Of a DNA stretch of 64,000 nucleotides, positions 34,889-44,963 are shown piece by piece. Origin of the DNA: Phycisphaerae bacterium (GTDB taxonomy: Bacteria; Planctomycetota; Phycisphaerae; Phycisphaerales; UBA1924); the NCBI GenBank assembly GCA_030432255.1, contig JAUIHS010000010.1, positions 1-64,000 on the forward strand, read 5' to 3'. The notes beneath the pieces were generated by a model. The model was not told the origin of the DNA. It did not search any database and saw only the letters and a program-made list of their open reading frames with translations. The position numbers and the translations under genes were made by a program. Within the stretch, counting starts at the first letter, position 1. Each line of letters begins with the position of its first letter.

Positions 34889-35816
34889 CGCTTCTCCTCC
34901 CCGCCCGCGCCAACACGGCCATGCGAACGGCAACACCGTTGGCGACCTGCTCCTCTATGAGACATCGCTCATGGGTCATCAGCCCCGAGTTGATCTCGAC
35001 GCCTCGGTTCACCGGACCGGGATGCATCACCAGAGCGTGTTCAGGTGCGAAACGGAGCGTGCACTCGTTGAGTCCGTAGAGTCGGTGGTACTCGGTGCCC
35101 GATGGGAACATCGGCTCGGCCTGTCTTTCCAACTGGATGCGCAGCAGGTAGATCACATCCACATCGGCGATCCCTGCACGAAGGTCGTGCTGGAGTTCCA
35201 CACCGAAGTTGCGGAGCGTCTCCGGGACAAACGCGCGTGGACCGACAAACTTCACCCTCGCGCCAAGTTTCTGCAGGCAGTACACGTTGGAACGCGCCAC
35301 CCGGCTGTGGCGAACGTCGCCGATGATCGCAACGCACCGACCCTCCATGGAACCAAGGCGATCGCGCATCGTCAGTACGTCGAGAAGCGCCTGTGTGGGG
35401 TGCTCGTGTGCTCCATCGCCTGCATTGATGACTGCCGCGCCCGTGTGACGCTTCACGAATGCCGGGGCCCCCGTGCTGGAGTGACGCATCACGATCGCAT
35501 CCGGCGACATCGCCTCGATCGTCCGGATGGTGTCGACGAGTGACTCACCCTTGCTCACGCTCGATGTCGCGATATCGAAGTTGATGACAGTCGCCCCGAG
35601 CCGCTTCGCCGCGATCTCAAAGCTGGTACGCGTGCGCGTCGAGTTCTCGAAGAAGAGGTTCACGACCGTGGCACCCGCCAGGTCAGTGCGCGTGCGGTGA
35701 GCCGGATCGGAGAGCGGGCGGAACGCCGCTGCTGCATCGAGCATCGCATCGATCTCATCGCGTGACAGGTCGCGGATCGTCATGAGGTCACGAGAGGCGT
35801 GCTGAACCGTCGGCAT
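34881..35816 (-). CDS. pyrB: Aspartate carbamoyltransferase catalytic subunit
   Basis: The 311-residue protein starts at ATG 35816 (MPTVQHASRDLMTIRDLSRD). It joins carbamoyl phosphate and aspartate. FFENSTRTRTSFEIAAKRLG holds the carbamoyl-phosphate Ser-Thr-Arg motif, SVSKGESLVDT contributes the Lys from a neighbouring subunit, and MHPGPVNRGVEI is the late loop. No pyrI regulatory gene follows; the overlap with pyrC suggests the PyrB-PyrC complexes known from class A or C enzymes. A TATACT box lies only 7 bases upstream, so the mRNA is probably leaderless. It is the first gene of the pyr cluster. Confidence 0.95.
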   Translation of the reverse strand: MPTVQHASRDLMTIRDLSRDEIDAMLDAAAAFRPLSDPAHRTRTDLAGATVVNLFFENSTRTRTSFEIAAKRLGATVINFDIATSSVSKGESLVDTIRTIEAMSPDAIVMRHSSTGAPAFVKRHTGAAVINAGDGAHEHPTQALLDVLTMRDRLGSMEGRCVAIIGDVRHSRVARSNVYCLQKLGARVKFVGPRAFVPETLRNFGVELQHDLRAGIADVDVIYLLRIQLERQAEPMFPSGTEYHRLYGLNECTLRFAPEHALVMHPGPVNRGVEINSGLMTHERCLIEEQVANGVAVRMAVLARAGRRSDG

Positions 35817-35823
35817 GCGCTGG

Positions 35824-35829
35824 AGTATA
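35824..35829 (-). promoter_or_regulatory. -10 box of pyrB
   Basis: TATACT on the minus strand is followed after 7 bases by the pyrB ATG. A clear -35 box is not visible. The spacing predicts a start site at or next to the A of the start codon. Confidence 0.45.
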
Positions 35830-35883
35830 CCGGAATCGCTGAACCTCCCATGTACTGGGCGCCCCTGCGACGGGCGCATGAAA

Positions 35884-35909
35884 CAGGGCGACCCGGATGG
35901 GCCGCCCTG
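35884..35909 (-). terminator. Hairpin terminator after the first dockerin-like gene
   Basis: CAGGGCG (35884-35890) pairs with CGCCCTG (35903-35909), with further pairing inside. Only three T residues follow on the minus strand, so it is a modest terminator. Confidence 0.45.
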
Positions 35910-35939
35910 CGTGAGATTCATGATGGACTCACATGTGAG

Positions 35940-38192
35940 TTATGGGCAGATCGTGCCCCAGTTGGCGAGCACGAAGTTGAGGTCGTCGAAGTTGACCATG
36001 TTGTCGCCGCCACCTGCGGGGAAGACGTCACCATCGGGACCAGCGGTACCCCAGCCACCGAGGACCAGGTTCAGGTCGTCGAAGTTGACCATGTTGTCAC
36101 CGTTGGCATCGCCATCGCACCCGGCCGGCGTGACGCAGCCGAAGGTGTCGATGCGCAGGTCATCGATCGCAGCTTCAACAATCGAACCGCTGCCGAGGTC
36201 GGAAGCGATGAAGCGCACCTGAACGGTCGAGGTCAGGTTCACCACTGAAGCCACGTCAAACTCGGCGTAGATCCAGGTCGCACCCGGGCTGGCGGGGCCC
36301 ACGGTTTCGAGGTTGGTCCAGCCGGAACCGTCGTTGATCTCGATCACAAAGGTGTCCGCGTTGGGCGATGAGCCCGCATCGTTGGTGTACCAGCGGTGGT
36401 AGCTGAGGGTGGCCTGCTGCGCACCCGAGAGATCGAAGACCGGGCTGTAGAGCGAGGTGGAGCCACCGTCGACGTCATTGGTGCCGACGCCGTCACCCGG
36501 ATTCGCCTGACCGGTGAACCAGCAGTTCACGCCGGGGTTGGAGTGGTCGTCCTCGGGCTGAGCCGTCGTACCATTCGGATCGCCACGGACCCAGACGCCG
36601 GTGGTGGCGTCATCCGTGCCACCGGAGTTCACGGCATAGCCGTCATCGCCGGGGCCTTCCATCTTGTCGTCGCGGACGTTGAGGGTCTCGCCGACGATCG
36701 CGTTGTAGACCGTGCCAGGCGCTGCCGGGGGATCAACGGCCATGGCACCGCCGGTGCCGGTGGCGCTGAAGTAGAACTCAGGCGTGTCGCCGCAAGCGGC
36801 GCCGGGAAGGGTGCCGCGATACGTGCTGCCGGAGACGGGAGTCAACGCGACGGTCTGGTAGCTGCCACCGTCGTAACGGTAGTGGAGCGTGCCGCCGGTG
36901 ATGGTCTCGGTGCCGTCGTTGAGCTCGACATCGATGTCGTAAGAGACGCCGGGAAGCATTTCGCTGGGCGTGCTGCTGACGAGGATGCTGATGGCCGGGG
37001 GAATCTGCACCGGGCCGACCGTCATGGCGGTCAGGGTGTTCGGACCACCGGACTTGAACTGGCCGACCTCGACGTTGATGTCCTCGGGACCCACGTTGGC
37101 ATCGAAGCGGAAGTTGTAACCCGTGCCCCAGCGGATGGGGTTGGTGCTGGTGGACCAGCTCACGGAGGTGGACGTCAGGTTGGAGGCCCACGCGGCGTTG
37201 TTGATGGCGGGACCGCCGATGTAGCCGACAGGCTCATCGTGGTGCTCGACGGCATGGAAGCCGACATTGGTCACGATCGTGCCGGGAGCAAGCGGCACCT
37301 CGAACGAATCGACCTGGCGGTCCATGTCGACGTTGTAGAGGTGGTACTCGTAGTGCCAGGTGCCGTCGCCGTTGTCAGTCGCCTTGGCGGCGAGCACACA
37401 ACGACCGTCGGGGCTGGTGTTCTCGTCAACGGGCACTTCCTGGGCGACGATGGTCTGCGTGGCGCCGGCCCATGCATCGACCGCGAAGCCGATGTTGGGG
37501 AAGGTGCCGGATCCGGTCATGCCGAAGGACCACGTTCCGCCGGGGGCACCGCTGGGCGTCACCGGCTTCCACGCCGCGCTGTTCATGACCTCAACGTCCT
37601 CGAAGTGGACGTAGTAGCCCTCGGCGTAGTAATCGCCACCTGAATCGAGGTCGGCATCATGGACCTGAAGTCGGCGCGTGATGCCGTTGTTGGAAGGGCC
37701 GCCGGTCTGGAAGTAGGAACCGACGTAGTTCCAGCCACCGGTCCACGGGTTGACTTCGAAGCGCGGGCCGAGACCGGACTGACCTGAGTTGAGGCCAGCA
37801 CCGTAGGTGTCCGTGCAGCCCTGGCCGAGCCAGTCGCCACCGGAGTGGCCGGGCTCGAACGTGCAGCTGCCGCCGCACTGGGTGTTGCTCAGCGCGAAGA
37901 AGCCGTGCTTGATCCAGGACTGACCGATCTGCTCGAAGCGGTCGTTCTGAACGCGGAACAGGTTCATCACGATCATGGGATGCCGGCTGTCGGAGCTCTG
38001 GAACCAGGCCAGGTCCTTGTTGCCGGTGTTCCACGAGGTCGTGGCGAGGGAAAGACCGACAACATCACCTGAGCGACCGTACTGGCCAAGGCCGTACAGC
38101 TGACAGAAGGTGACATCCGGTCCATCGGTACCAGCGAGCGCGATCGGGGAAGCGAGCGCGACCGCCGCGATCATGGGGGTCAGTTTCTTCAT
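35940..38192 (-). CDS. Large secreted protein ending in paired dockerin-like repeats
   Basis: The 750-residue protein has a signal peptide (MKKLTPMIAAVALASPIALA). Residues 25-370 match the neighbouring paralogue (for example GQSWIKHGFFALSNTQCGGSC and STNPIRWGTGYNFRFDANVG). A middle insert of about 300 residues, absent from the paralogue, includes a Big/FN3-like stretch and a jelly-roll-like segment (LSYHRWYTND...VQVRFIASDLGSGSIVEAAIDDL). The C-terminus has two Asp/Asn-rich loops, DANGDNMVNFDDLNLVLGGW and GGDNMVNFDDLNFVLANW, like type I dockerin calcium sites and common at planctomycete protein ends. The function is unknown; display or assembly at the cell surface is likely. GGAGAG precedes the start. 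Confidence 0.82.
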   Translation of the reverse strand: MKKLTPMIAAVALASPIALAGTDGPDVTFCQLYGLGQYGRSGDVVGLSLATTSWNTGNKDLAWFQSSDSRHPMIVMNLFRVQNDRFEQIGQSWIKHGFFALSNTQCGGSCTFEPGHSGGDWLGQGCTDTYGAGLNSGQSGLGPRFEVNPWTGGWNYVGSYFQTGGPSNNGITRRLQVHDADLDSGGDYYAEGYYVHFEDVEVMNSAAWKPVTPSGAPGGTWSFGMTGSGTFPNIGFAVDAWAGATQTIVAQEVPVDENTSPDGRCVLAAKATDNGDGTWHYEYHLYNVDMDRQVDSFEVPLAPGTIVTNVGFHAVEHHDEPVGYIGGPAINNAAWASNLTSTSVSWSTSTNPIRWGTGYNFRFDANVGPEDINVEVGQFKSGGPNTLTAMTVGPVQIPPAISILVSSTPSEMLPGVSYDIDVELNDGTETITGGTLHYRYDGGSYQTVALTPVSGSTYRGTLPGAACGDTPEFYFSATGTGGAMAVDPPAAPGTVYNAIVGETLNVRDDKMEGPGDDGYAVNSGGTDDATTGVWVRGDPNGTTAQPEDDHSNPGVNCWFTGQANPGDGVGTNDVDGGSTSLYSPVFDLSGAQQATLSYHRWYTNDAGSSPNADTFVIEINDGSGWTNLETVGPASPGATWIYAEFDVASVVNLTSTVQVRFIASDLGSGSIVEAAIDDLRIDTFGCVTPAGCDGDANGDNMVNFDDLNLVLGGWGTAGPDGDVFPAGGGDNMVNFDDLNFVLANWGTICP

Positions 38193-38297
38193 GGGTTACT
38201 CTCTCCGTGAATGCCTGTATCGTCGCCTTGGCGACAGGACTTCTTGGGATTGGCCGTGGGAACGACCAGATCGATCGTTCTCGGACGGCGTGAGAAA

Positions 38298-38326
38298 GGG
38301 CACCGCGACATCGTGTCGGGGTGCCC
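38298..38326 (-). terminator. Terminator between the tandem secreted paralogues
   Basis: GGGCAC (38298-38303) pairs with GTGCCC (38321-38326), and the inner arms CGACA/TGTCG extend the stem. On the minus strand TTTCTC follows. It ends the upstream paralogue, so the two genes are probably transcribed separately. Confidence 0.55.
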
Positions 38327-38350
38327 CTCGAATGACAGATCAGGAACGCC

Positions 38351-39907
38351 TCACGGGCAGCTCATGCCCCAGTTCGTCAGAACCGCATTGAGGTCGTCGA
38401 AGTTGACGGCACCGTCGCCACCGGGGAAGGGGGAGATGTCGCCATCGGGACCGGCCGTATTCCAGTTCGAGAGGACCATGTTGAGGTCATCGAAGTCAAC
38501 GCCGTTGTCGCCCGTGGCATCGCCGGGGCAGCCCGTCGGAGTGAGGGGCGTCAGCGGGCCGAGGGTGTCACCCGTGAGTTCGGTCGGGGCACCGGACTTG
38601 TACTGACCGAGGGCCGCTGAAACCACGCCCGGGGAGGCGTCGGCGTCGAACCAGAAGTTGTACATGGTGCCCCAGCGAATGGGGTTGGTGGACGTCGACC
38701 AGGTGATCGAGTCACTCGCGGCGGAGAACGCCCACGGCTGGTTGTCGATGGCCGGACCACCCGGATAGGCCATCGGCTCATCCCAGTGCTCGGGGGCGTG
38801 GAAACCGGCATTGGTGACGTTCACACCAGCCGGAATCGGAAGTGTGAAGGAGTCAACCATGCGATCCATGTCGATGTTGAAGATCACGAACTCGTAGTGC
38901 CAGGTGCCGTCGCCGTTGTCCCAGTTGTTGGTCTTCAACATGGCCCGCCCGTCGGGGGACGTGTCCTTGTTGATCGGGAACTCCTGGGCGAAGTTCGTCA
39001 GCGTGCCCGGCCACCGGAAGATCGCGGGACCGTACAACGGAGCGGTACTGAAACCGGAAACCGGCATGCTCCAGTTGCTGCCGGCGGAACCGCTGACCGA
39101 CTGCACTTCCTTGTGCGCGAAGTTGTTCAGGATGTTGGCGTGATCGTCGCTGACAAGGTAGTAGCCCTCGACGTAGTACGTCGCATCGCCCCACGTGCCC
39201 TGGTCCAGGTCAGCATCGCGCACCTGCATGCGGCGGTAACGACCACCGTTGGTCGGCGTGCTGCCGCCCACCTGCAGGACGGAACCGGTGTAGGACCAGT
39301 CGCCGTTCCAGCCGTTGATCTCGTAACGCGGGCCGAGACCGCCCTGATCGGCATTCAACGCGGACCAGTAGGTGTCCGTGCAGCGCTGGCCAAGCCAGTT
39401 GCCCTGGCTGTGACCCGGCTCGTAGGAGCAGTGACCCTCGCACTGGCTGTTGCCGAGAGCGTAGAAGCCGTGCTTGCACCAGGACTGGCCGACCTGCATG
39501 ATGCGGCCGTCCATGACGCGGTACAGGTTCGAAACGATGAACGGATGAGCCGAGTTCGGGATCGGGAACCACATCACATCGCCATCACCGACGTTGTACG
39601 ACGTCGAAGCGATTGACATGCCGATGACGTCACCCGTGCGGCCAAACTGGATGAAGTCGTACAGTTCGCACCAGGCCACGTCGCCCGCACCGGGGGTGCC
39701 GCCGCGAGTCGCATCGTCCGGATGCTCCTGGGTGCCGGGCATCGCAAGGTTGCGAATTCCGTTCTCCCAGATGAACTGCTCTGACATTTCTCCATTCAGG
39801 CCATAGTCAGGACCCTGAAACTCCATCCGACCCTCGCCGAGCGTGGTGGTGGCGGCCGCAAGGCCGGCACCGATGGCGAGCGTATGCACAACAATCTGAT
39901 GCCTCAT
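38351..39907 (-). CDS. Secreted protein with dockerin-like repeats, paralogue of the next gene
   Basis: The 518-residue protein starts at ATG 39907 with GGAGAG upstream; a signal peptide follows (VVHTLAIGAGLAAATTTLGEG). The shared domain includes CELYDFIQFGRTGDVIGMSIASTSYNVG, GQSWCKHGFYALGNSQCEGHC and STNPIRWGTMYNFWFDADAS. Conserved Cys pairs suggest disulfides. The C-terminus has two calcium-loop repeats, DATGDNGVDFDDLNMVLSNW and GGDGAVNFDDLNAVLTNW. I do not recognise the main domain. It lacks the insert of its neighbour, so it may be nearer to the ancestral form. Confidence 0.82.
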   Translation of the reverse strand: MRHQIVVHTLAIGAGLAAATTTLGEGRMEFQGPDYGLNGEMSEQFIWENGIRNLAMPGTQEHPDDATRGGTPGAGDVAWCELYDFIQFGRTGDVIGMSIASTSYNVGDGDVMWFPIPNSAHPFIVSNLYRVMDGRIMQVGQSWCKHGFYALGNSQCEGHCSYEPGHSQGNWLGQRCTDTYWSALNADQGGLGPRYEINGWNGDWSYTGSVLQVGGSTPTNGGRYRRMQVRDADLDQGTWGDATYYVEGYYLVSDDHANILNNFAHKEVQSVSGSAGSNWSMPVSGFSTAPLYGPAIFRWPGTLTNFAQEFPINKDTSPDGRAMLKTNNWDNGDGTWHYEFVIFNIDMDRMVDSFTLPIPAGVNVTNAGFHAPEHWDEPMAYPGGPAIDNQPWAFSAASDSITWSTSTNPIRWGTMYNFWFDADASPGVVSAALGQYKSGAPTELTGDTLGPLTPLTPTGCPGDATGDNGVDFDDLNMVLSNWNTAGPDGDISPFPGGDGAVNFDDLNAVLTNWGMSCP

Positions 39908-40055
39908 CAGTCTCTCCAGTTGATCACTCAAATAGCAACCCGCAAAGCCCCGCCCCTGCGGACACACGTAGAGAATAACAGCGACTCTCTCAAACAAAAC
40001 CCAAAACGACCCGGAGTAACAAATTTGGGCGGATGGCGCGACAACTCGATGCCGC

Positions 40056-41252
40056 TTACTGGACCCCGAGAAGCTCCGCATCGAAGATCAGCGTCGCCTC
40101 CGGCGGGATCGACTGACGGCCAGCCTTACCATACGCCAACTGGTAAGGGATGATCAGCAGACGCTGACCGCCCACCTGCATCGCACCCACACCCTCAGAC
40201 CAACCCTTGATGAACTGCGTGATCCGAAGCTGGATCGGCTGGCCGCGATCTCGCGAGGAATCGAACTTGTTGCCGTTCGCCAGCCAGCCCGTGTAGTGCA
40301 ACTGAACGGCACTCTGCAGCGAGACCGGGTCGCCATCACCCTGCTTCAGGTCGATGTACCGCAGGCCGGTCGGGCTCACCTTCGCGTCCGCCAGCGTCTT
40401 GCCGTACGGCTCGAGAACCTTGTTGATCTGATCTTCCTCAGACTCCAGCTTCTCGGTGATCTCAGCCTGCTCCGTCGCCACCGACTTCGCGATGTTCTCT
40501 CGCCATGCGTCCCACTCGCCGGCCGCGGCTCGCTTCAATTCTTCCGCGATCTCCGCGAGTCGGGCCTTCCCGCGCTCGACGCTGGCCTCTGCACGATCCG
40601 CCGCTTCGCTGAGCTGTTCGGGCTCCACTTCGCGGACCGTCTCGATGACCACCGGGACCCGAGGACAATCGGGCTGGCGGATCTTCGGGTTCACACCCGT
40701 CGGAATCTGCTTGATGTACTCGGCGGTCTCAAGCCCTGCGACCACGCGGCCGAAGACCGCGTACGCCTCGCCGTCACGAGGTGCATTGAGGACGTCATTG
40801 TCCTTCAGGTTGATGTAGAACTGCGATGTGGCACTCGGCGTCGGTTCGTACTCACCATCCGCATTGCGCGGATTCGTCATACGGGCCATCGCAATCGTGC
40901 CGCGATCGTTCTTCAGCCCGTTCTGCCATTCGTTCTCGATCGGGTCGCGGCTCTCCTTCGGCGTCATTTCGGTGTCGAAGCCGCCGCCCTGGATCACGAA
41001 CTGCGGCATGACCCGGTGGATGACCGTGCCGTCGTAGAACTCATCCTCGACGTAGGTCATGAAGTTCTCGACCGACTTCGGTGCGTGGACCTCGTCGAGT
41101 TCGATGAGCATCGTGCCCATATTCGTCTTCATTTCGACGTACAACATGCCCTCCTTGGGCTCGACATCGGCACCAAAGGTCGCCGCGGCGGTCAGCCCGG
41201 CAAGGGCGAGTCCGGCGGTCGCGCGCGTCAGCGGCTTCAACCATGCGTTCAT
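40056..41252 (-). CDS. Exported cyclophilin-FKBP fusion (dual peptidyl-prolyl isomerase)
   Basis: The 398-residue protein has a signal peptide (LALAGLTAAATFGA). Residues about 35-205 are a cyclophilin (APKSVENFMTYVEDEFYDGTVIHRVMPQFVIQGGGF, and YAVFGRVVAGLE). A charged helical linker follows (about 212-290, rich in Glu/Ala/Lys, probably a coiled coil that dimerises). Residues about 300-398 are an FKBP domain (AVQLHYTGWLANGNKFDSSRDRGQP and IPYQLAYGKAGRQSIPPEATLIFDAELL). It would speed proline isomerisation in folding proteins outside the cytoplasm. In the cyclophilin the catalytic Arg in FHRV-type position is present (IHRVMPQFVIQGG). The mixed-family fusion is rare. Confidence 0.9.
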   Translation of the reverse strand: MNAWLKPLTRATAGLALAGLTAAATFGADVEPKEGMLYVEMKTNMGTMLIELDEVHAPKSVENFMTYVEDEFYDGTVIHRVMPQFVIQGGGFDTEMTPKESRDPIENEWQNGLKNDRGTIAMARMTNPRNADGEYEPTPSATSQFYINLKDNDVLNAPRDGEAYAVFGRVVAGLETAEYIKQIPTGVNPKIRQPDCPRVPVVIETVREVEPEQLSEAADRAEASVERGKARLAEIAEELKRAAAGEWDAWRENIAKSVATEQAEITEKLESEEDQINKVLEPYGKTLADAKVSPTGLRYIDLKQGDGDPVSLQSAVQLHYTGWLANGNKFDSSRDRGQPIQLRITQFIKGWSEGVGAMQVGGQRLLIIPYQLAYGKAGRQSIPPEATLIFDAELLGVQ

Positions 41253-41400
41253 GAGTTGGATCCTCTCTTGTGGTTTGGAACGTCACCCCGCCCGCTCGCG
41301 CGGGCCGGAACCCCGAGGCATCGTAGCAGGCCGACCGGTCGAGGCAACGCGGGGAGGCTTCCCGGCTCAGGGATTGAGACGAAAAGGGGCTGTTCCGCCG

Positions 41401-41428
41401 TTGCCGCGGGGTGGGTAAACGGTTACAT
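41401..41428 (+). promoter_or_regulatory. Promoter of tRNA-Tyr
   Basis: TTGCCG (41401-41406) and TTACAT (41423-41428) are 16 bases apart. The predicted start is about 30 bases before the mature tRNA. Confidence 0.4.
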
Positions 41429-41466
41429 TTTGCGGCTCAGCGTCGCCGGAAGGCTTCGTTGGACTC

Positions 41467-41548
41467 GGGCGTGTACCGAAGTGGACAAACGGGTCAGACT
41501 GTAAATCTGATGGCATAGCCTTCACAGGTTCGAATCCTGTCGCGCCCA
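41467..41548 (+). tRNA. tRNA-Tyr (anticodon GTA)
   Basis: The acceptor GGGCGTG pairs with CGCGCCC with one wobble pair. The anticodon loop contains GTA. A long variable arm (class II tRNA) and GGTTCGAATCC in the T arm follow, with discriminator A. CCA is not encoded. A terminator lies 8 bases downstream. Confidence 0.95.
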
Positions 41549-41556
41549 TTGCAAAG

Positions 41557-41584
41557 AACGCCGACGCTCTGCGTCGGCGTTTTT
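41557..41584 (+). terminator. Terminator of tRNA-Tyr
   Basis: AACGCCGACGC pairs with GCGTCGGCGTT around a TCT loop, and a run of T residues follows on the plus strand. It is one of the clearest terminators in the window. Confidence 0.9.
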
Positions 41585-41669
41585 GCGTGGGCACTCGGCA
41601 TCAGGCATCAGGCATCGGGGAATGAGCGCCTTCGGCGGTGGCTTGACGAGCTGCCGCTCCAGAGGCGGA

Positions 41670-42536
41670 TCATTCGATCTCTGTGCATTCGAACACCAGC
41701 ACGTCTTCACCGAGCTCCGGTTCGGGGCGGGTAGCGATCTGGTAGTAGCCGCACTTCTCAAGGACGCGGATGGAGGCGGGGCGTGAGGCGATGGTTTCGG
41801 CCCGGACGGCGGCGACCTGGGGGGCTTTGAGGGCCTGCCGCGTGAGGGCGTGGGCGGCTTCGGTGGCGTAACCGTTGCGTTGCCGGGACGGGATGACGCT
41901 GTAGCCGATTTCGACGGTGCCTTCGGAAGGCGGGCCTTTGTAGCCGCAGGTCCCGACGAGGGTCGGATCGTCGCGCGTGACGAGGAGGTACATCCACCAG
42001 CGTGAATCGCCGCAACCGGCGAGGGCTTCTGCGACGTAGGCGATCGTGGACTCGTCGATGAACTCCGGCGGCCAGTCATCGGGGATGCGGGCTTGGAGCA
42101 GGCGACCGAGTTGATCGTGGTCGAGCAGAAACGGGAGGTGCGTGCTCGGAACGCGGATGATCGAGAGATGCGGCGTCATCATTCCGGCGCGAGGATAACG
42201 GATGCGGTGGGCCGGGATGGTGTAGCCGTATCGCCCTCGCATCGAAGGCAGGCACAAACTGATCAGAAGGCCCATCGAGATCCAGTAGCCGGCCCAGGCT
42301 GCGAACATGGGCTGACCCCATCCCGCGTCGAGTCCGAGCACCTGGTTCGCGGCGTGCAGGCTCACGCCCATCAGCACGCCGATGGCGGCGGCGAGCCGCG
42401 ACACTCGGGAGGCGAAGTACTCCCGCAGTGTACTGGGCACTTCGATGGACGCCTGGCAGAGTGGCATGGCGACCAGCATGATGCCGAGTGCCGGCATGAG
42501 GACTGCGAAGACAGGATCGGGGATAGTCGTTGTCAC
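41670..42536 (-). CDS. Membrane segment fused to a GNAT N-acetyltransferase
   Basis: GTG 42536 is chosen, 6 bases after a TACGCT box, giving 288 residues. The first 110 residues contain three hydrophobic helices (PVFAVLMPALGIMLVAMPL, LAAAIGVLMGVSLHAANQVL, AAWAGYWISMGLLISLCLP). A RimJ/RimL-like GNAT domain follows: VGTCGYKGPP, EIGYSVIPSRQRNGYATEAA with the acetyl-CoA pyrophosphate loop, and NSASIRVLEKCGY-type sequence (RPASIRVLEKCGYYQI). It probably acetylates a small amine or protein N-terminus on the cytoplasmic face of the membrane. A separate start for the GNAT domain lacks a ribosome site, so one fused protein is the better reading. Confidence 0.72.
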   Translation of the reverse strand: MTTTIPDPVFAVLMPALGIMLVAMPLCQASIEVPSTLREYFASRVSRLAAAIGVLMGVSLHAANQVLGLDAGWGQPMFAAWAGYWISMGLLISLCLPSMRGRYGYTIPAHRIRYPRAGMMTPHLSIIRVPSTHLPFLLDHDQLGRLLQARIPDDWPPEFIDESTIAYVAEALAGCGDSRWWMYLLVTRDDPTLVGTCGYKGPPSEGTVEIGYSVIPSRQRNGYATEAAHALTRQALKAPQVAAVRAETIASRPASIRVLEKCGYYQIATRPEPELGEDVLVFECTEIE

Positions 42537-42655
42537 TCCTTGAGCGTACGGCGTGCGCTGACGGGTGACGTGTCGGATCCAGAAGGCCCCGGGACGCACA
42601 ACACCGCGCCCCCGCTACCCCCACCCCGCTCCTCGCACCCCGTACCCCAACCCTC

Positions 42656-42693
42656 AAAAACGCAAACAGCCCCGATCGAGATGACCGGGGCTG
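42656..42693 (-). terminator. Terminator of the 16S rRNA unit
   Basis: CAGCCCCG pairs with CGGGGCTG (42667-42693). On the minus strand TTTGCGTTTTTG follows. It closes the rRNA transcript about 180 bases past the mature 16S 3' end, with no 23S or tRNA gene before it. Confidence 0.8.
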
Positions 42694-42867
42694 CTTGTGT
42701 ATATCAGGAACGGTTGGGGGTCTTCAACGCACGTCGCCGTGCGTTTATCCGCCGGAGCGGACGAGATTGCGCTGACGATCCGACTGGACATCACTGTCCG
42801 GCCGACGTGGTTGTGACCTGGCGGAATGCCGGGTCATATCGTCGACACGGGTCGGTCTAAGGAAATC

Positions 42868-44366
<1,499 letters not shown>

Positions 44367-44427
44367 AATATCGTTGTCCCATCAGACCCGAAGGTCTCAT
44401 GGAATGACTTCGATGAAGGTTTGCCTG

Positions 44428-44455
44428 TATATACCAACTCACTCGCGTGAGTCAG
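44428..44455 (-). promoter_or_regulatory. Possible second 16S promoter (P2)
   Basis: CTGACT (44450-44455) and TATATA (44428-44433) are 16 bases apart on the minus strand, about 60 bases before the mature 16S. It overlaps a small hairpin and would bypass boxA. Confidence 0.35.
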
Positions 44456-44710
44456 CGGTCTCTCCGGTTGATGGCGTGACCGAGGCCTCGCACTCAACCG
44501 GAGCCATATGGTTGGCTGAACCAAATGGAAAATTGGGTTTGCTCACATTCTCTATCCATAAGAAGCACACGAGAATGTGAGACGAGCCAAAGGGCTGTGA
44601 AACCCTTGACTCACCTATGAGATGTATCCCGCAAAGCAGCTCACCCGGGTAGGGTGCAGGCGTGTGACCTGTGCTGCCGCGGCACATCCTCGCGACTCCC
44701 AACCGTTCAC

Positions 44711-44721
44711 TTGTCAAAGAG
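44711..44721 (-). promoter_or_regulatory. boxA antitermination site
   Basis: The minus strand reads CTCTTTGACAA, close to the rRNA boxA consensus bound by NusB-NusE. It lies about 76 bases after the predicted P1 start, the normal place in an rRNA leader. Confidence 0.65.
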
Positions 44722-44803
44722 GCTGCTGTTCCACGCGTCTCGCGTTTTCCAGCTCCGTCAGGCCGTGAAGCTCGTGTGAGCCGCTGGCTGCGACGGGCCA
44801 AGA

Positions 44804-44831
44804 AGGTTAATCAATTCCTGACCGAAGTCAA
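44804..44831 (-). promoter_or_regulatory. Main 16S rRNA promoter (P1)
   Basis: TTGACT (44826-44831) and TAACCT (44804-44809) are 16 bases apart on the minus strand. The boxA downstream supports this as the real start of the rRNA transcript. Confidence 0.5.
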
Positions 44832-44963
44832 CCTGACCAGTCGTGGTGATTCCACAAAAAAGCAGTGACTTCGTGACGAACGCCCTTTTGGGCTTGATTT
44901 CAGGCCTGATCGACCCACCAACTATCAGGTTATCCACAGCAAACGCCCAAATCCACCCCGCCT

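Larger units (their letters stand above)
44367..44803 (-). other. 16S rRNA leader with a series of hairpins
   Basis: No protein gene is visible. Stems seen: ACTCAC/GTGAGT (44437-44452), CTCCGGTTGA/TCAACCGGAG (44462-44503, 10 bp perfect), CCATATGGTT/AACCAAATGG (44504-44528, one mismatch) and CTCACATTCTC/GAGAATGTGAG (44542-44581, 11 bp perfect). With the boxA upstream this is a structured 5' external spacer that may aid antitermination or 16S processing. Confidence 0.6.
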
